From NCBI RefSeq assembly GCF_001305675.1, contig NZ_CP011853.1:3906001-3970000 (forward strand): a stretch of DNA of 64,000 nucleotides, given 5' to 3'. The notes beneath the pieces were generated by a model that did no database searches, was not told the origin of the DNA, and saw nothing but the letters and a program-made list of their open reading frames with translations. This stretch comes from Gordonia phthalatica. Its GTDB lineage: Bacteria > Actinomycetota > Actinomycetes > Mycobacteriales > Mycobacteriaceae. Made by a program: the position numbers and the translations under genes. The first letter of the stretch is position 1. Each line of letters opens with the position of its first letter. This document shows positions 54,395-62,131 of the stretch, one piece after another.

Positions 54395-54408
54395 TAGAAC
54401 GTGTTACA
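54395..54408. promoter_or_regulatory. KstR-type operator upstream of the SnoaL-like gene
   Basis: TAGAACGTGTTACA fits the KstR motif TnnAACnnGTTnnA at all fixed positions. It lies 29 bp before the start of the 54438 gene. The outer bases are less symmetric than in the site at 22048. Confidence 0.6.
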
Positions 54409-54437
54409 GATTTCGAGATCGAGAACGGAAGCACCCA

Positions 54438-55199
54438 ATGGAGATCAGAGAAGCCATGCTGGCCACCGCCGAGAAGTCGCCGACCGCGGTCGCGGATCAC
54501 GACAGGACCGCATGGCTGGCGCTGTTCGACGACGGCGGGCTCGTCAACGACCCCGTCGGCTCCGCACCGCACCGCGGAAGCGAGGAGCTCGGCGCCTTCT
54601 ACGACACTTTCATCGCCCCCAACACCGTCGTCTTCCACCCGGAGCACGACATCGTCTGCGGCGACACCGTGGTCCGCGATCTGACCCTCGAGATCCAGAT
54701 GGCCGACGGCGTCACCCTCCTGGTGCCCGCTCACCTGCGGTACGTGCTCGCCTCGCCGAGCCGGATCGCCGGGCTGTACGCGCACTGGGAACTCCCGTCG
54801 ATGGTCGGCCAGATGCTCGGCAAGGGCGCCGGCGCGCTGCCGGTGTCGGGACGGCTGTCGCTGCGGCTCCTCAAGAACCAGGGCCTCGCCGGCTCCCTCG
54901 GCTTCGCTCGCGGCTTCGTCCGGACCGGTGCCGCGCACAAACGGATCGCCGCCGCCTTCTTCGACGACCCGGTCGCCTCCGACGCCCCCGTCACCTACGA
55001 CGCCGCCCCGGCCGTGCCGTCGTCGACCCTCCGCGACGAACTCATCGGCTGGCACGTCGGCAAGGCCATCGCCGCCGGCGACTACGTGACGCTGAGCCTG
55101 ACTCGCGGCCGTCCGTCCGGGGAGACCGAGCACGCCGTCGCGATGTGCCGATTCACCCACCGAACGCTGACCGACGTGACGGTGTACGTCGACGCGTGA
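54438..55199 (+). CDS. SnoaL/NTF2-like protein, possibly steroid-related
   Basis: Protein of 253 aa with an N-terminal NTF2/ketosteroid-isomerase-like fold (HDRTAWLALFDDGGLVNDPVGSAPHRG, then FYDTFIAPNT and VRDLTLEIQM) and a C-terminal extension of about 110 residues. The fold is used by isomerases and lyases but also by non-enzymatic proteins. I chose the ATG at 54438. A KstR-type operator upstream points to steroid metabolism. No obvious catalytic Asp/Tyr set can be fixed from sequence alone. Confidence 0.65.
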   Translation: MEIREAMLATAEKSPTAVADHDRTAWLALFDDGGLVNDPVGSAPHRGSEELGAFYDTFIAPNTVVFHPEHDIVCGDTVVRDLTLEIQMADGVTLLVPAHLRYVLASPSRIAGLYAHWELPSMVGQMLGKGAGALPVSGRLSLRLLKNQGLAGSLGFARGFVRTGAAHKRIAAAFFDDPVASDAPVTYDAAPAVPSSTLRDELIGWHVGKAIAAGDYVTLSLTRGRPSGETEHAVAMCRFTHRTLTDVTVYVDA

Positions 55200-55243
55200 T
55201 CGCGCGCCGCGCCGACGTCGGCACCCTCCGCTATCGTGACCGC

Positions 55244-55399
55244 ATGTTGACTCCCGAGGACATCCACTACGTCGCTTTCAGCAAGCCGCCGTTCGGCAAG
55301 CGCGGCTACAACGAGGACGAGGTGGATGCCTTCCTGGATCTGGTGGAGATGACGGTCATCGAACTGCGCGAACGCCTCTCGAAGTACGAACAGGTGTGA
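55244..55399 (+). CDS. Mini DivIVA-domain protein (51 aa)
   Basis: Protein of 51 aa almost entirely made of the N-terminal DivIVA/Wag31 membrane-binding domain (VAFSKPPFGKRGYNEDEVDAF, given in part). In Wag31 the Phe-Lys/Arg loop inserts in curved membrane at the cell pole and a long coiled coil follows; here the coiled coil is nearly missing (IELRERLSKYEQV). It could dimerise with or titrate larger DivIVA proteins. It lies alone between the SnoaL-like gene and the crotonase gene. Confidence 0.75.
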   Translation: MLTPEDIHYVAFSKPPFGKRGYNEDEVDAFLDLVEMTVIELRERLSKYEQV

Positions 55400-55418
55400 C
55401 ACCCGCCATGATGTCCCT

Positions 55419-56213
55419 ATGACGAACATCGACTACGAGGTCCGCGACCAGGTGGCGCATGTGCGACTCAACCGCCCCGAGAAGCACAACGGCCTCACCC
55501 TCGACATGATCGACGACCTCGCGAAGACCGCCGACCGCGTCGGCCGGGACCGAAGCATCCGCGCGGTGATCCTGTCCGGCGAGGGGCCGTCGTTCTGCTC
55601 GGGACTGGACTTCGCGTCGGCCGGTAGGGAACGCGCGCGGATCCTGCGGAACATGGTGCCGAAACGGTCGTCGGCGGCCAACAACTTCCAGGCCGCGGGC
55701 TGGGCGTGGCGCGGCGTCCCGGTGCCGGTGATCGCGGTGATCGACGGGCACTGCTTCGGAGGCGGCCTGCAGATCGCCCTCGGCGCCGACTTCCGATACA
55801 GCACCCCCTCCGCCGACTACTCGATCCTCGAAGCCAAGTGGGGCCTCATCCCCGACATGTCGCTGTCGGCGAGCATCGCGCAGCTGACCTCGATCGACGT
55901 CGCCAAGCGGCTCACGATGACCGGCGAGGTCTTCTCCGCCGAGCAGGCCCTGGGCTGGGGGCTGATCAGCGAGGTGCACGACGACCCGTACGCGGCGGCG
56001 GAGGCCTTCGTGGAACTGGTCAAGCAGCGGTCGCCGGACGCTGTGGCGTCGTCGAAGATCCTGTTCGAGAACACCTGGTACAGCGGTTCGCGACTCGGCT
56101 TCCCGGTAGAACAGGCCCTGCAACTGCGACTGCTGCGCGGTAGGAACGCGGCGATCGCACGCAAGGCCGGCCTCGCGAAGGAGAAGCCGCAGTTCCTCGA
56201 CCGCCAGGTCTGA
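55419..56213 (+). CDS. Crotonase (enoyl-CoA hydratase/isomerase family)
   Basis: Protein of 264 aa with the crotonase fold: oxyanion motifs SGLDFASAG and GHCFGGGLQIALGADF. The first catalytic Glu of classical hydratases is replaced by Gln (GGGLQIA). The second acid position keeps Glu in LEAKWGLIPD, and an Asp follows eight residues later. That spacing (E…D) resembles dienoyl-CoA isomerases (ECH1), so isomerase is more likely than hydratase. It lies 3 bp before the histidine kinase gene. Confidence 0.78.
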   Translation: MTNIDYEVRDQVAHVRLNRPEKHNGLTLDMIDDLAKTADRVGRDRSIRAVILSGEGPSFCSGLDFASAGRERARILRNMVPKRSSAANNFQAAGWAWRGVPVPVIAVIDGHCFGGGLQIALGADFRYSTPSADYSILEAKWGLIPDMSLSASIAQLTSIDVAKRLTMTGEVFSAEQALGWGLISEVHDDPYAAAEAFVELVKQRSPDAVASSKILFENTWYSGSRLGFPVEQALQLRLLRGRNAAIARKAGLAKEKPQFLDRQV

Positions 56214-56216
56214 ATC

Positions 56217-57416
56217 GTGAGTCGCCCTCCGCGCACCGCCGCGCTCCCCGCCGATCCCGCCGCCCTGTGGCGCGGGCTGGACGACGACGATCCCGTCGGT
56301 CCGCTGTGGCGGGCGACCCAGATCTTCCGCCTGGTCAGCTTCGTCTACGCCCTGGGTTTCGTAGTGGCCGTCAACGGCGATCTGGAGCATCCTGCGGTCG
56401 CGTGGATCCTGTTCGCGGTCCTGGTACTCGCCAACATCTGGTGGGCGACGGGCTATCTCGCAGGGTTCGGCCGACGCTGGTGGTTCGTCGCGACGGAAGT
56501 GATCGTGTCGATGGCGATGATGCTGTCGACCGAGTTCGTCGCCTCCCGCGACTGGATCGCCGACAACCAGACCTGGCCCACCACGCTCTGGATGACCAAC
56601 GCCGCCCTGTCCGCGGCGTTGATCGGCGGGGCGCGCTGGGGTCTGGTCGGCGCCGTCGCGATCAGCGTCGCGAACTATTACGTCAAGGGCGAGATCATGA
56701 TGAACTTCGGCCGCAACGCCACCGCGATCCTGCTGATCGCGGCATCGATGGCCGTCGGCATGGGCGCCTCCCGCGCACGGTTGATGCACGCGCGACTCAC
56801 CTCCGCCATCCAGCTGGCTGCACGTGCCGCCGAACGGGAGCGACTCGCGCGCGAGGTGCACGACGGCGTGCTCCAGGTACTGGCGCTGATCTCTCGCCGA
56901 GGACGCGAGATCGGCGGTCCCACCACGGAACTCGCAGATCTCGCCGCCGAACAGGAACGGGTGCTGCGCCACCTGATCGCCGACGCCCCGCCCACGATCT
57001 CCGACGCCGCCGCCCGCGATCTGGGGCCCGCTCTCCGAGCGCTCTCGGACGAGCGGATCCAGGTCAGCACGCCCGGCGAAGCGGTGCTGCTCGACGCCGC
57101 GGTGGTCCGCGAGATCCTCGCCGCGGTCGGGAACATCCTCGACAACGTCGCCCGGCACGCGGGTCCCGCCGCCCGGACGTTCGTGCTGTTGGAAGACCTC
57201 GACGACGAAGTGGTCGTCAGCATCCGCGACGACGGCGTCGGGATCGAGCCCGGCCGGCTGGAGTCCGCGGTCAGCGAGGGCCGGATGGGCATCTCGCGGT
57301 CGATCATAGGGCGGATCGAGGAGTTGGGCGGCACCGCACGCCTGGAGTCCGCCCCCGGGGCCGGGACAGAATGGGAGCTGACCGTCCCCGTCGACCGCAC
57401 AGAGGATCAGCCATGA
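56217..57416 (+). CDS. Sensor histidine kinase (NarL-type partner)
   Basis: Kinase of 399 aa. About five hydrophobic segments (residues 35-190) form a membrane sensor without a large extracellular domain. The HisKA_3 motif REVHDGVLQVLALI holds the phosphorylated His. The ATP domain has NILDNVARHAG (N box) and RDDGVGIEPG (G box). It starts with GTG and overlaps the response regulator by 4 bp, forming a cognate pair. The signal is unknown. Confidence 0.88.
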   Translation: MSRPPRTAALPADPAALWRGLDDDDPVGPLWRATQIFRLVSFVYALGFVVAVNGDLEHPAVAWILFAVLVLANIWWATGYLAGFGRRWWFVATEVIVSMAMMLSTEFVASRDWIADNQTWPTTLWMTNAALSAALIGGARWGLVGAVAISVANYYVKGEIMMNFGRNATAILLIAASMAVGMGASRARLMHARLTSAIQLAARAAERERLAREVHDGVLQVLALISRRGREIGGPTTELADLAAEQERVLRHLIADAPPTISDAAARDLGPALRALSDERIQVSTPGEAVLLDAAVVREILAAVGNILDNVARHAGPAARTFVLLEDLDDEVVVSIRDDGVGIEPGRLESAVSEGRMGISRSIIGRIEELGGTARLESAPGAGTEWELTVPVDRTEDQP

Positions 57417-58066
57417 CCGAGACACCGCTCCGCGTGATGGTCGTGGACGACCACCCGATGTGGCGCGAGGGCGTCGCCCGCGACCTGACCGAGGAGGGAT
57501 TCGACGTGGTCGCGACGGCCGACGGTTGCGCCAGTGCGGCCGCCCGCGCCGCGGCGGTCCGGCCCGACGTCGTTCTGATGGACATGCAGATGCCCGACGG
57601 ATCGGGTGCCGTCGCGACCGCGAAGGTCCTCGAAGCCCACCCGACGGCACGGGTGCTGGTGCTGTCGGCGTCCGACGAGCGCGACGACGTCCTCGAGGCC
57701 ATCAAAGCCGGTGCGCTGGGCTACCTGGTGAAGAGCGCGCAGCGGTCGGAGCTGGTGGCCGCGGTCCGCGCCACCGGAGACGGGCAGGCCGTGTTCACCC
57801 CCGGCCTGGCCGGGCTGGTGCTCGGCGAGTACCGGCGGATCGCACGGTCGCCCGCACCCGACACCCCGACGCTGACGCAGCGCGAGATCGAGGTGCTGCG
57901 GCACGTCGCGAAGGGGCTGTCGTCGCGGCAGATCGCGACGCGGTTGGAGATCAGTCCGCGCACCGTCGAGAACCACGTGGGCGCCGCGTTGCGGAAGCTG
58001 CAGCTGGGCAACCGCGTCGAGCTGGCCCGCTACGCGATCGAGCACGGCCTCGACGAGGAGCAGTGA
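57413..58066 (+). CDS. LuxR/NarL-type response regulator
   Basis: Regulator of 217 aa. The receiver domain has VDDHPMWREG and the phosphorylation Asp in VLMDMQMPDG, with Lys in GYLVKSAQ. The C-terminal LuxR helix-turn-helix reads LTQREIEVLRHVAKGLSSRQIATRLEIS (in part). Overlap by ATGA with the kinase gene makes them co-translated. Confidence 0.92.
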   Translation: MTETPLRVMVVDDHPMWREGVARDLTEEGFDVVATADGCASAAARAAAVRPDVVLMDMQMPDGSGAVATAKVLEAHPTARVLVLSASDERDDVLEAIKAGALGYLVKSAQRSELVAAVRATGDGQAVFTPGLAGLVLGEYRRIARSPAPDTPTLTQREIEVLRHVAKGLSSRQIATRLEISPRTVENHVGAALRKLQLGNRVELARYAIEHGLDEEQ

Positions 58067-58108
58067 CCCGCACGCGTAAGTGACCACGCCGTCTGAGTAG
58101 TTCTGCGC

Positions 58109-60226
58109 ATGTCCGAACGGCCCTCGCCGACGAGGCTTGAATGCATGCAGAACAACATGGATCCAGCAGTCACGGCGGCCCGCCTCGGCGACGAGCTGTC
58201 GAGCATCGCGGGCCAGATGTCGGCGGTGTCCGACGACTTCGCCGCCCTCGCCGAACGACTTGCGGACACGGCGGTCGCCGCGTTCGCCGAACGGTCGGAG
58301 ACGAAGGCTCCCGCCCCCGCGCCGGCACCTGCTGCGGCCGCGGTCCAGGCTCCGCCGCAGCAGGCGCCCCGGCCGACGACCGCTCAGGAACCGCGGCAGC
58401 CGACTCCGGTTCATCAGATGCCCCCGGTCCCCCAGCCGCAGCCCGCGGCCGCACCCCGACCCGCGAACCCTGCGCCGAACAACGCCGCGCCCCACAACCC
58501 CGTGCCCAGCAGCCCGATGCTGCAGTACATGACCGCGACGACGCCGACGCCCTTCGGTCCCCCGCCGTCGGGCGCGACCGCTCAGTCACGGTGGACGCAG
58601 TTCCCCGCCCCGCAGCCGCCGGCCGACACCCGCAGCTTCGGCGAACGTCTGGCCGACGCCGCCGAGCGCGGTCTGATCGGCCGCATCCTGGCCGCGGTCG
58701 GTGTCGGCATCACGTTGATCGGCATCGTGCTGCTGCTGGTCCTCGCCGCGCAGGCGGGTCTTCTGCGGCCCGAGATCCGGGTCCTCGGCGGTGCCGTGTT
58801 CGCCGCCGCACTGGTCACGGTCGGCGCTCGGATCGGTCGTCGCGAGGAGAAGCGCTCCGGCGCACTCGCGCTGGTCGCCACCGGTGTCGCGGCCGCACTG
58901 TTCGACGTCCTCGCCGCGACGTCCATCTACCACTGGCTGCCCGAGGTGGCCGCGTTGATCCTCGGCGGCGCGATCGGAGCAGGAGGCCTGTGGCTGGCGC
59001 ACCGGTGGGACAGCCAGACGCTCGGGCTGATGGTGTCGATCCCGCTGCTGGTGTTCGCACCCGTCGTCTCCGCAGGCGTCGACGCGACGCTGGTCTGCTT
59101 CATGCTGGTGTACGCCGCGTCGACCCTGTGGATTCAGGTCGGCCGCGACTGGACCGCCCTGTTCGTCGTCAACACCGTCGCGACCACCCTGCCGCTGATG
59201 GCGGTGGCGAACGGCATCGCCGACGTTGACGCCTGGCTGCTGGTTCTGACCGGACTGGTCAACCTGGCCCTGGCGGTGGGATCCGTGGTCGTGCTGGCGC
59301 CGTCGAGCAGTCGCGCCGTGATCCTCGGATTGACCGCTGTCGTGGCGAGCATCCCCCTGCCGATCATGGGTGGCAGCGAGATCCTGAACCGTCCCACCGC
59401 GAGCGCCACCGTCGCCCTCGGCGGTCTGCTGATGGCCCTCGCCGCGGTCGCGACGCGCGGTCGTACATCCGTCCCGTTCGTGTGCCGAGCAGTGTGGCTG
59501 AGCGGCGGCGCCGTCTTCGCCGCCCTGGCACTCGGCATCGCCCTCCGCGGCGACACGCTCTCGCTCGGCTTCCTGGGTGCTGCGATCGTGGTGATCGTCG
59601 CGAGCCGGTGGGCGGGCGACCTCGCCGACGCCACCCGCATCATCGCCGGAGTCTTCGGGTCTCTCGGACTCGCGACGCTCCTCGCCATCGGCGGTGCCGA
59701 GCAGGTGCTGGTCCCGGGCTCGCTGGACTCCACCGGCCAGGCGACCCTACTGGTCGGCGCCCTCCTCGGCCTCTCGGCCGTGACGCTGCTGGCCCACGAG
59801 TTCGGTGAGCACTTCCCCGTCCACGCCCAGCAGATCTGGCTGGTCGGCGGCCTCATCGACCTCTGGCTGATCACCGAGGCCTGCATCAGCATCGGCAACC
59901 TGGCGACCGGCGGTTCGGTCGGCGGCTTCCGCGGCGGCCACATGGCGGCCACCCTGATCTGGTTCGGTGCCGCGGCCGCGGTCCTGATGTGGGCGCGCAC
60001 ACTGACCGGATCGGCCCGGTCGCTGGCCCTCGCCACCGGGCTCGCTGTCCTGACGGCCGCGATCGCGAAGCTCTTCCTGTTCGACCTCACCGCTCTCGCC
60101 GGTGTCTTCCGCGTCATCGCCTTCATCGTCGCCGGACTGGTCCTCCTGTCCCTCGGCGTGGCATACGCGCAGAGCCTCACCTCGGGCGAGAAGCAGGCCC
60201 AGCCGGTCGGTCGCCCGGCCGCCTAG
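58109..60226 (+). CDS. DUF2339 polytopic membrane protein
   Basis: Membrane protein of 705 aa. The N-terminal 160 residues are polar, with a coiled-coil-like start and a Pro/Ala/Gln-rich stretch. About eighteen or more hydrophobic segments follow from residue 190. This architecture matches the DUF2339 family, of unknown function. The first ATG (58109) and an in-frame ATG at 58145 are both possible. The TAG stop is the first bases of the inverted-repeat element. Confidence 0.75.
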   Translation: MSERPSPTRLECMQNNMDPAVTAARLGDELSSIAGQMSAVSDDFAALAERLADTAVAAFAERSETKAPAPAPAPAAAAVQAPPQQAPRPTTAQEPRQPTPVHQMPPVPQPQPAAAPRPANPAPNNAAPHNPVPSSPMLQYMTATTPTPFGPPPSGATAQSRWTQFPAPQPPADTRSFGERLADAAERGLIGRILAAVGVGITLIGIVLLLVLAAQAGLLRPEIRVLGGAVFAAALVTVGARIGRREEKRSGALALVATGVAAALFDVLAATSIYHWLPEVAALILGGAIGAGGLWLAHRWDSQTLGLMVSIPLLVFAPVVSAGVDATLVCFMLVYAASTLWIQVGRDWTALFVVNTVATTLPLMAVANGIADVDAWLLVLTGLVNLALAVGSVVVLAPSSSRAVILGLTAVVASIPLPIMGGSEILNRPTASATVALGGLLMALAAVATRGRTSVPFVCRAVWLSGGAVFAALALGIALRGDTLSLGFLGAAIVVIVASRWAGDLADATRIIAGVFGSLGLATLLAIGGAEQVLVPGSLDSTGQATLLVGALLGLSAVTLLAHEFGEHFPVHAQQIWLVGGLIDLWLITEACISIGNLATGGSVGGFRGGHMAATLIWFGAAAAVLMWARTLTGSARSLALATGLAVLTAAIAKLFLFDLTALAGVFRVIAFIVAGLVLLSLGVAYAQSLTSGEKQAQPVGRPAA

Positions 60227-60387
60227 GCCGTGTTGGATGAGTCCACTGCCTTGGGTCGGTGGATCCGATGGACGGCTGGCAAGGCGGAGGAGGGAGGCAT
60301 AGCGGTAGCTATGTCGACCGACGACAACGCAGCCAGGCGTTCATCGGGCCGCCGAGACAGGCAAAGGGACTCATCCAACACGGCCTA
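60224..60387. repeat. 164-bp imperfect inverted-repeat element
   Basis: Two perfect 21-bp inverted terminal repeats (60224-60244 and 60367-60387, outer TAGGCCGTG, inner GAGTCC) bound 164 bp. The interior is itself an imperfect inverted repeat around a small palindrome (CATAGCGGTAGCTATG). It has no coding capacity. It resembles a MITE-like or palindromic repetitive element. It supplies the stop codon of the DUF2339 gene. No flanking direct repeat is obvious. Confidence 0.65.
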
Positions 60388-60398
60388 AGCACTGGCAG

Positions 60399-60451
60399 AA
60401 AATCTCGGCCCCCGAATCCATCTGTGAGATGGATTCGGGGGCCGAGATTTT
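60399..60451. terminator. Long perfect hairpin, copy 1 (bidirectional)
   Basis: A 25-bp perfect stem with a 3-nt loop (GTG), flanked by A-run and T-run, is a strong bidirectional terminator by form. The stem core is CTCGGCCCCCGAATCCATCT. The same stem recurs at 61436-61478. Confidence 0.8.
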
Positions 60452-60490
60452 TGAATGGAACCGATCCGGCCGCCGCTGCGTCTAATCATC

Positions 60491-61426
60491 ATGGGGGAGA
60501 TTTCACCGATAACAGCGCATTGGACAGAAAGTCCGGAAGTCGCGGTAGCGCACCACCTCGCGGCGAACGACGGAATCATCACCATCGCCGACGCACTGAA
60601 CTGCGGATTCACGGAGGCTCAGGTCGAGTCCCGGGTGAAACGCGGACTCTGGGTGAGTCCTGCGCGCGGAGTCTTCCTCTCCGTGGAGCATCGACTCACC
60701 GAAGCCGCACGGATCCGCGCGATCGCCGCGGCGAGACCTGCCGTCATCGATCGGCTGTCGGCCGCCTGGTGGCACGGCTTCCGCCACGACCATCCACCCG
60801 AGGTCACGGCCTCGATTCCCCGCGGATGCAAGACGAGGGCGCGCTGCGACATCCCCGCCGACCTTCGTCGTCGCACCTACCCCAGCGAGGACGTCGTCGA
60901 GGTGAACGGCGTGACGGTCACCGCACCGGCGTTGTCGATTCTCGGTGCCACGGCCATGCTCGACGACGACGAAGCGCTGAACTTCCTGGACCGGATGATT
61001 CAGAAGGAGGTCGTCACGGTCCCCGAACTGACCGCGGCCCTGGATCGGAACAGGGGGATCCACGGTCTCGGTCGCGCGCGGAAGCTGATGGCGATCGCGG
61101 CGGGCGAGTCGGAGTTCGAGGCGGAGCGACTCTTCGTGAAGCTGCTGCGTCAGGAACGGCTCACCGGATGGAAGCAACAGGTCTGGTTGTGCGGTTACCG
61201 GTACGACTTCGTCTTCCCCGAGGAGCGGATCGCGATCGAGATCCACGGCTATTCGTTTCACCGATGGGAGGACCGCCAGAACCGCGATCTGACGAAGGCC
61301 AACGCGATCGCCACGGCGGGCTGGCTGCCGCTGGCCTACTCGTGGAAGCTGCTCAACCACCACCGCGAGGAGTCGATGACGCAGGTGGTGCGCGCCGTCG
61401 CCGCTCGCCGGGGCGAACTGTCCTGA
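60491..61426 (+). CDS. AbiEi-type/DUF559 protein
   Basis: Protein of about 311 aa. The N-terminal half is a winged helix like that of the AbiEi antitoxin (HHLAANDGIITIADALNCGF, VKRGLWVSPARGVFL). The C-terminal half is DUF559-like, related to very short patch repair endonucleases (FEAERLFVKLLR, YDFVFPEERIAIEIHGY). The ATG at 60491 is used; an ATG at 60455 adds 12 residues. No AbiEii toxin gene accompanies it. It sits between two copies of one long hairpin, as a monocistronic unit. Confidence 0.72.
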   Translation: MGEISPITAHWTESPEVAVAHHLAANDGIITIADALNCGFTEAQVESRVKRGLWVSPARGVFLSVEHRLTEAARIRAIAAARPAVIDRLSAAWWHGFRHDHPPEVTASIPRGCKTRARCDIPADLRRRTYPSEDVVEVNGVTVTAPALSILGATAMLDDDEALNFLDRMIQKEVVTVPELTAALDRNRGIHGLGRARKLMAIAAGESEFEAERLFVKLLRQERLTGWKQQVWLCGYRYDFVFPEERIAIEIHGYSFHRWEDRQNRDLTKANAIATAGWLPLAYSWKLLNHHREESMTQVVRAVAARRGELS

Positions 61427-61433
61427 ACGAAAG

Positions 61434-61483
61434 ATCTCGGCCCCCGAATCCATCTGTGAGATGGATTCGGGGGCCGAGGATTT
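61434..61483. terminator. Long hairpin, copy 2
   Basis: The stem core CTCGGCCCCCGAATCCATCT with its complement and the same GTG loop repeats the hairpin of 60399-60451, here with a 20-bp perfect stem and a T-run. It lies between the ends of two convergent genes and can end both. Confidence 0.8.
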
Positions 61484-61495
61484 CGAGACGGGCGT

Positions 61496-61990
61496 CTACT
61501 TCTTCGCGAGTGCCATCACTGCTCCGGAGGCCGCCATGATGACGGCCCCGACGAGTGCGAGGTACGCGCCGGTGCCTGCGCTGAAGCCGTCGTTGACGAG
61601 GAAGACACCGGCGGCACCCGCGGCAACGGAGAGTGCGGAGATGATCAGCGTCGGGCGCACCAGGTTGGCCTGGTACTTGCCGATCAGACGCCAGATGGCG
61701 ACACCACCGAGGACCACCGCCGCACAGAGGACCAACCAGTGGATCCGCGACCCCGAGAACTCCACCTCGTAATCGGCAGAGTTCGTGACGCGCGTGAGGC
61801 CGTCGACCTTGGCGTCCGGATCCTCGGTCACGTAGTACCAGGTGAGGAAGTAGGAGGCGATCGACACCGCGGCGCCGAGGAGGACGCCGATCGCGGCGAT
61901 CGAGAATCCTTCGAAGCCGCTTCGCTCTGATTCGGCAGCGGGTGCGACGGTCGCGTTCGGGAATCCGTTCGGGGCGTACGGCTGGTTCAT
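61496..61990 (-). CDS. Four-helix membrane protein
   Basis: Protein of 164 aa. After a polar N-terminal 27 residues come four hydrophobic segments (about residues 30-52, 83-102, 113-131, 140-160). The loop TEDPDAKVDGLTRVTN lies between segments 1 and 2. No family is recognised. It converges with the AbiEi-type gene and is upstream of nothing on its strand but the hairpin. Confidence 0.6.
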   Translation of the reverse strand: MNQPYAPNGFPNATVAPAAESERSGFEGFSIAAIGVLLGAAVSIASYFLTWYYVTEDPDAKVDGLTRVTNSADYEVEFSGSRIHWLVLCAAVVLGGVAIWRLIGKYQANLVRPTLIISALSVAAGAAGVFLVNDGFSAGTGAYLALVGAVIMAASGAVMALAKK

Positions 61991-62083
61991 CTGTTCCTCT
62001 CGGGCTGCGGATCCGGGCTCTCCGGGATCGCTCGCCTCGGACGCTACCGGCCCTCAGCACCGCTGTCGGTCAGAGAGATGACG

Positions 62084-62117
62084 ACTCCCGGACCGGCCGA
62101 GAAGGCCGGCCCGGGAG
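62084..62117 (-). terminator. Hairpin terminator after lon
   Basis: CTCCCGGACCGGCC and GGCCGGCCCGGGAG form a 13-14-bp stem with one mismatch and a 5-nt loop (gagaa), 14 bp past the lon stop. No long T-run is present. Confidence 0.65.
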
Positions 62118-62131
62118 ACGAATTCACTGCA

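Noticed and set aside
55356..57650. A 764-codon open frame on the minus strand
   Set aside because: Covers the crotonase and kinase genes in antisense; the product is Arg/Gly/Asp-rich without motifs, while the + strand genes are well supported.
60491..61426. Complete AbiE toxin-antitoxin pair
   Set aside because: Only an AbiEi-like winged helix fused to a DUF559 domain is present; no AbiEii nucleotidyltransferase gene adjoins it.
60224..61483. Repeated hairpins as a possible CRISPR array
   Set aside because: Only two hairpin copies, about 1 kb apart with a gene between them; there is no spacer pattern and no cas gene.
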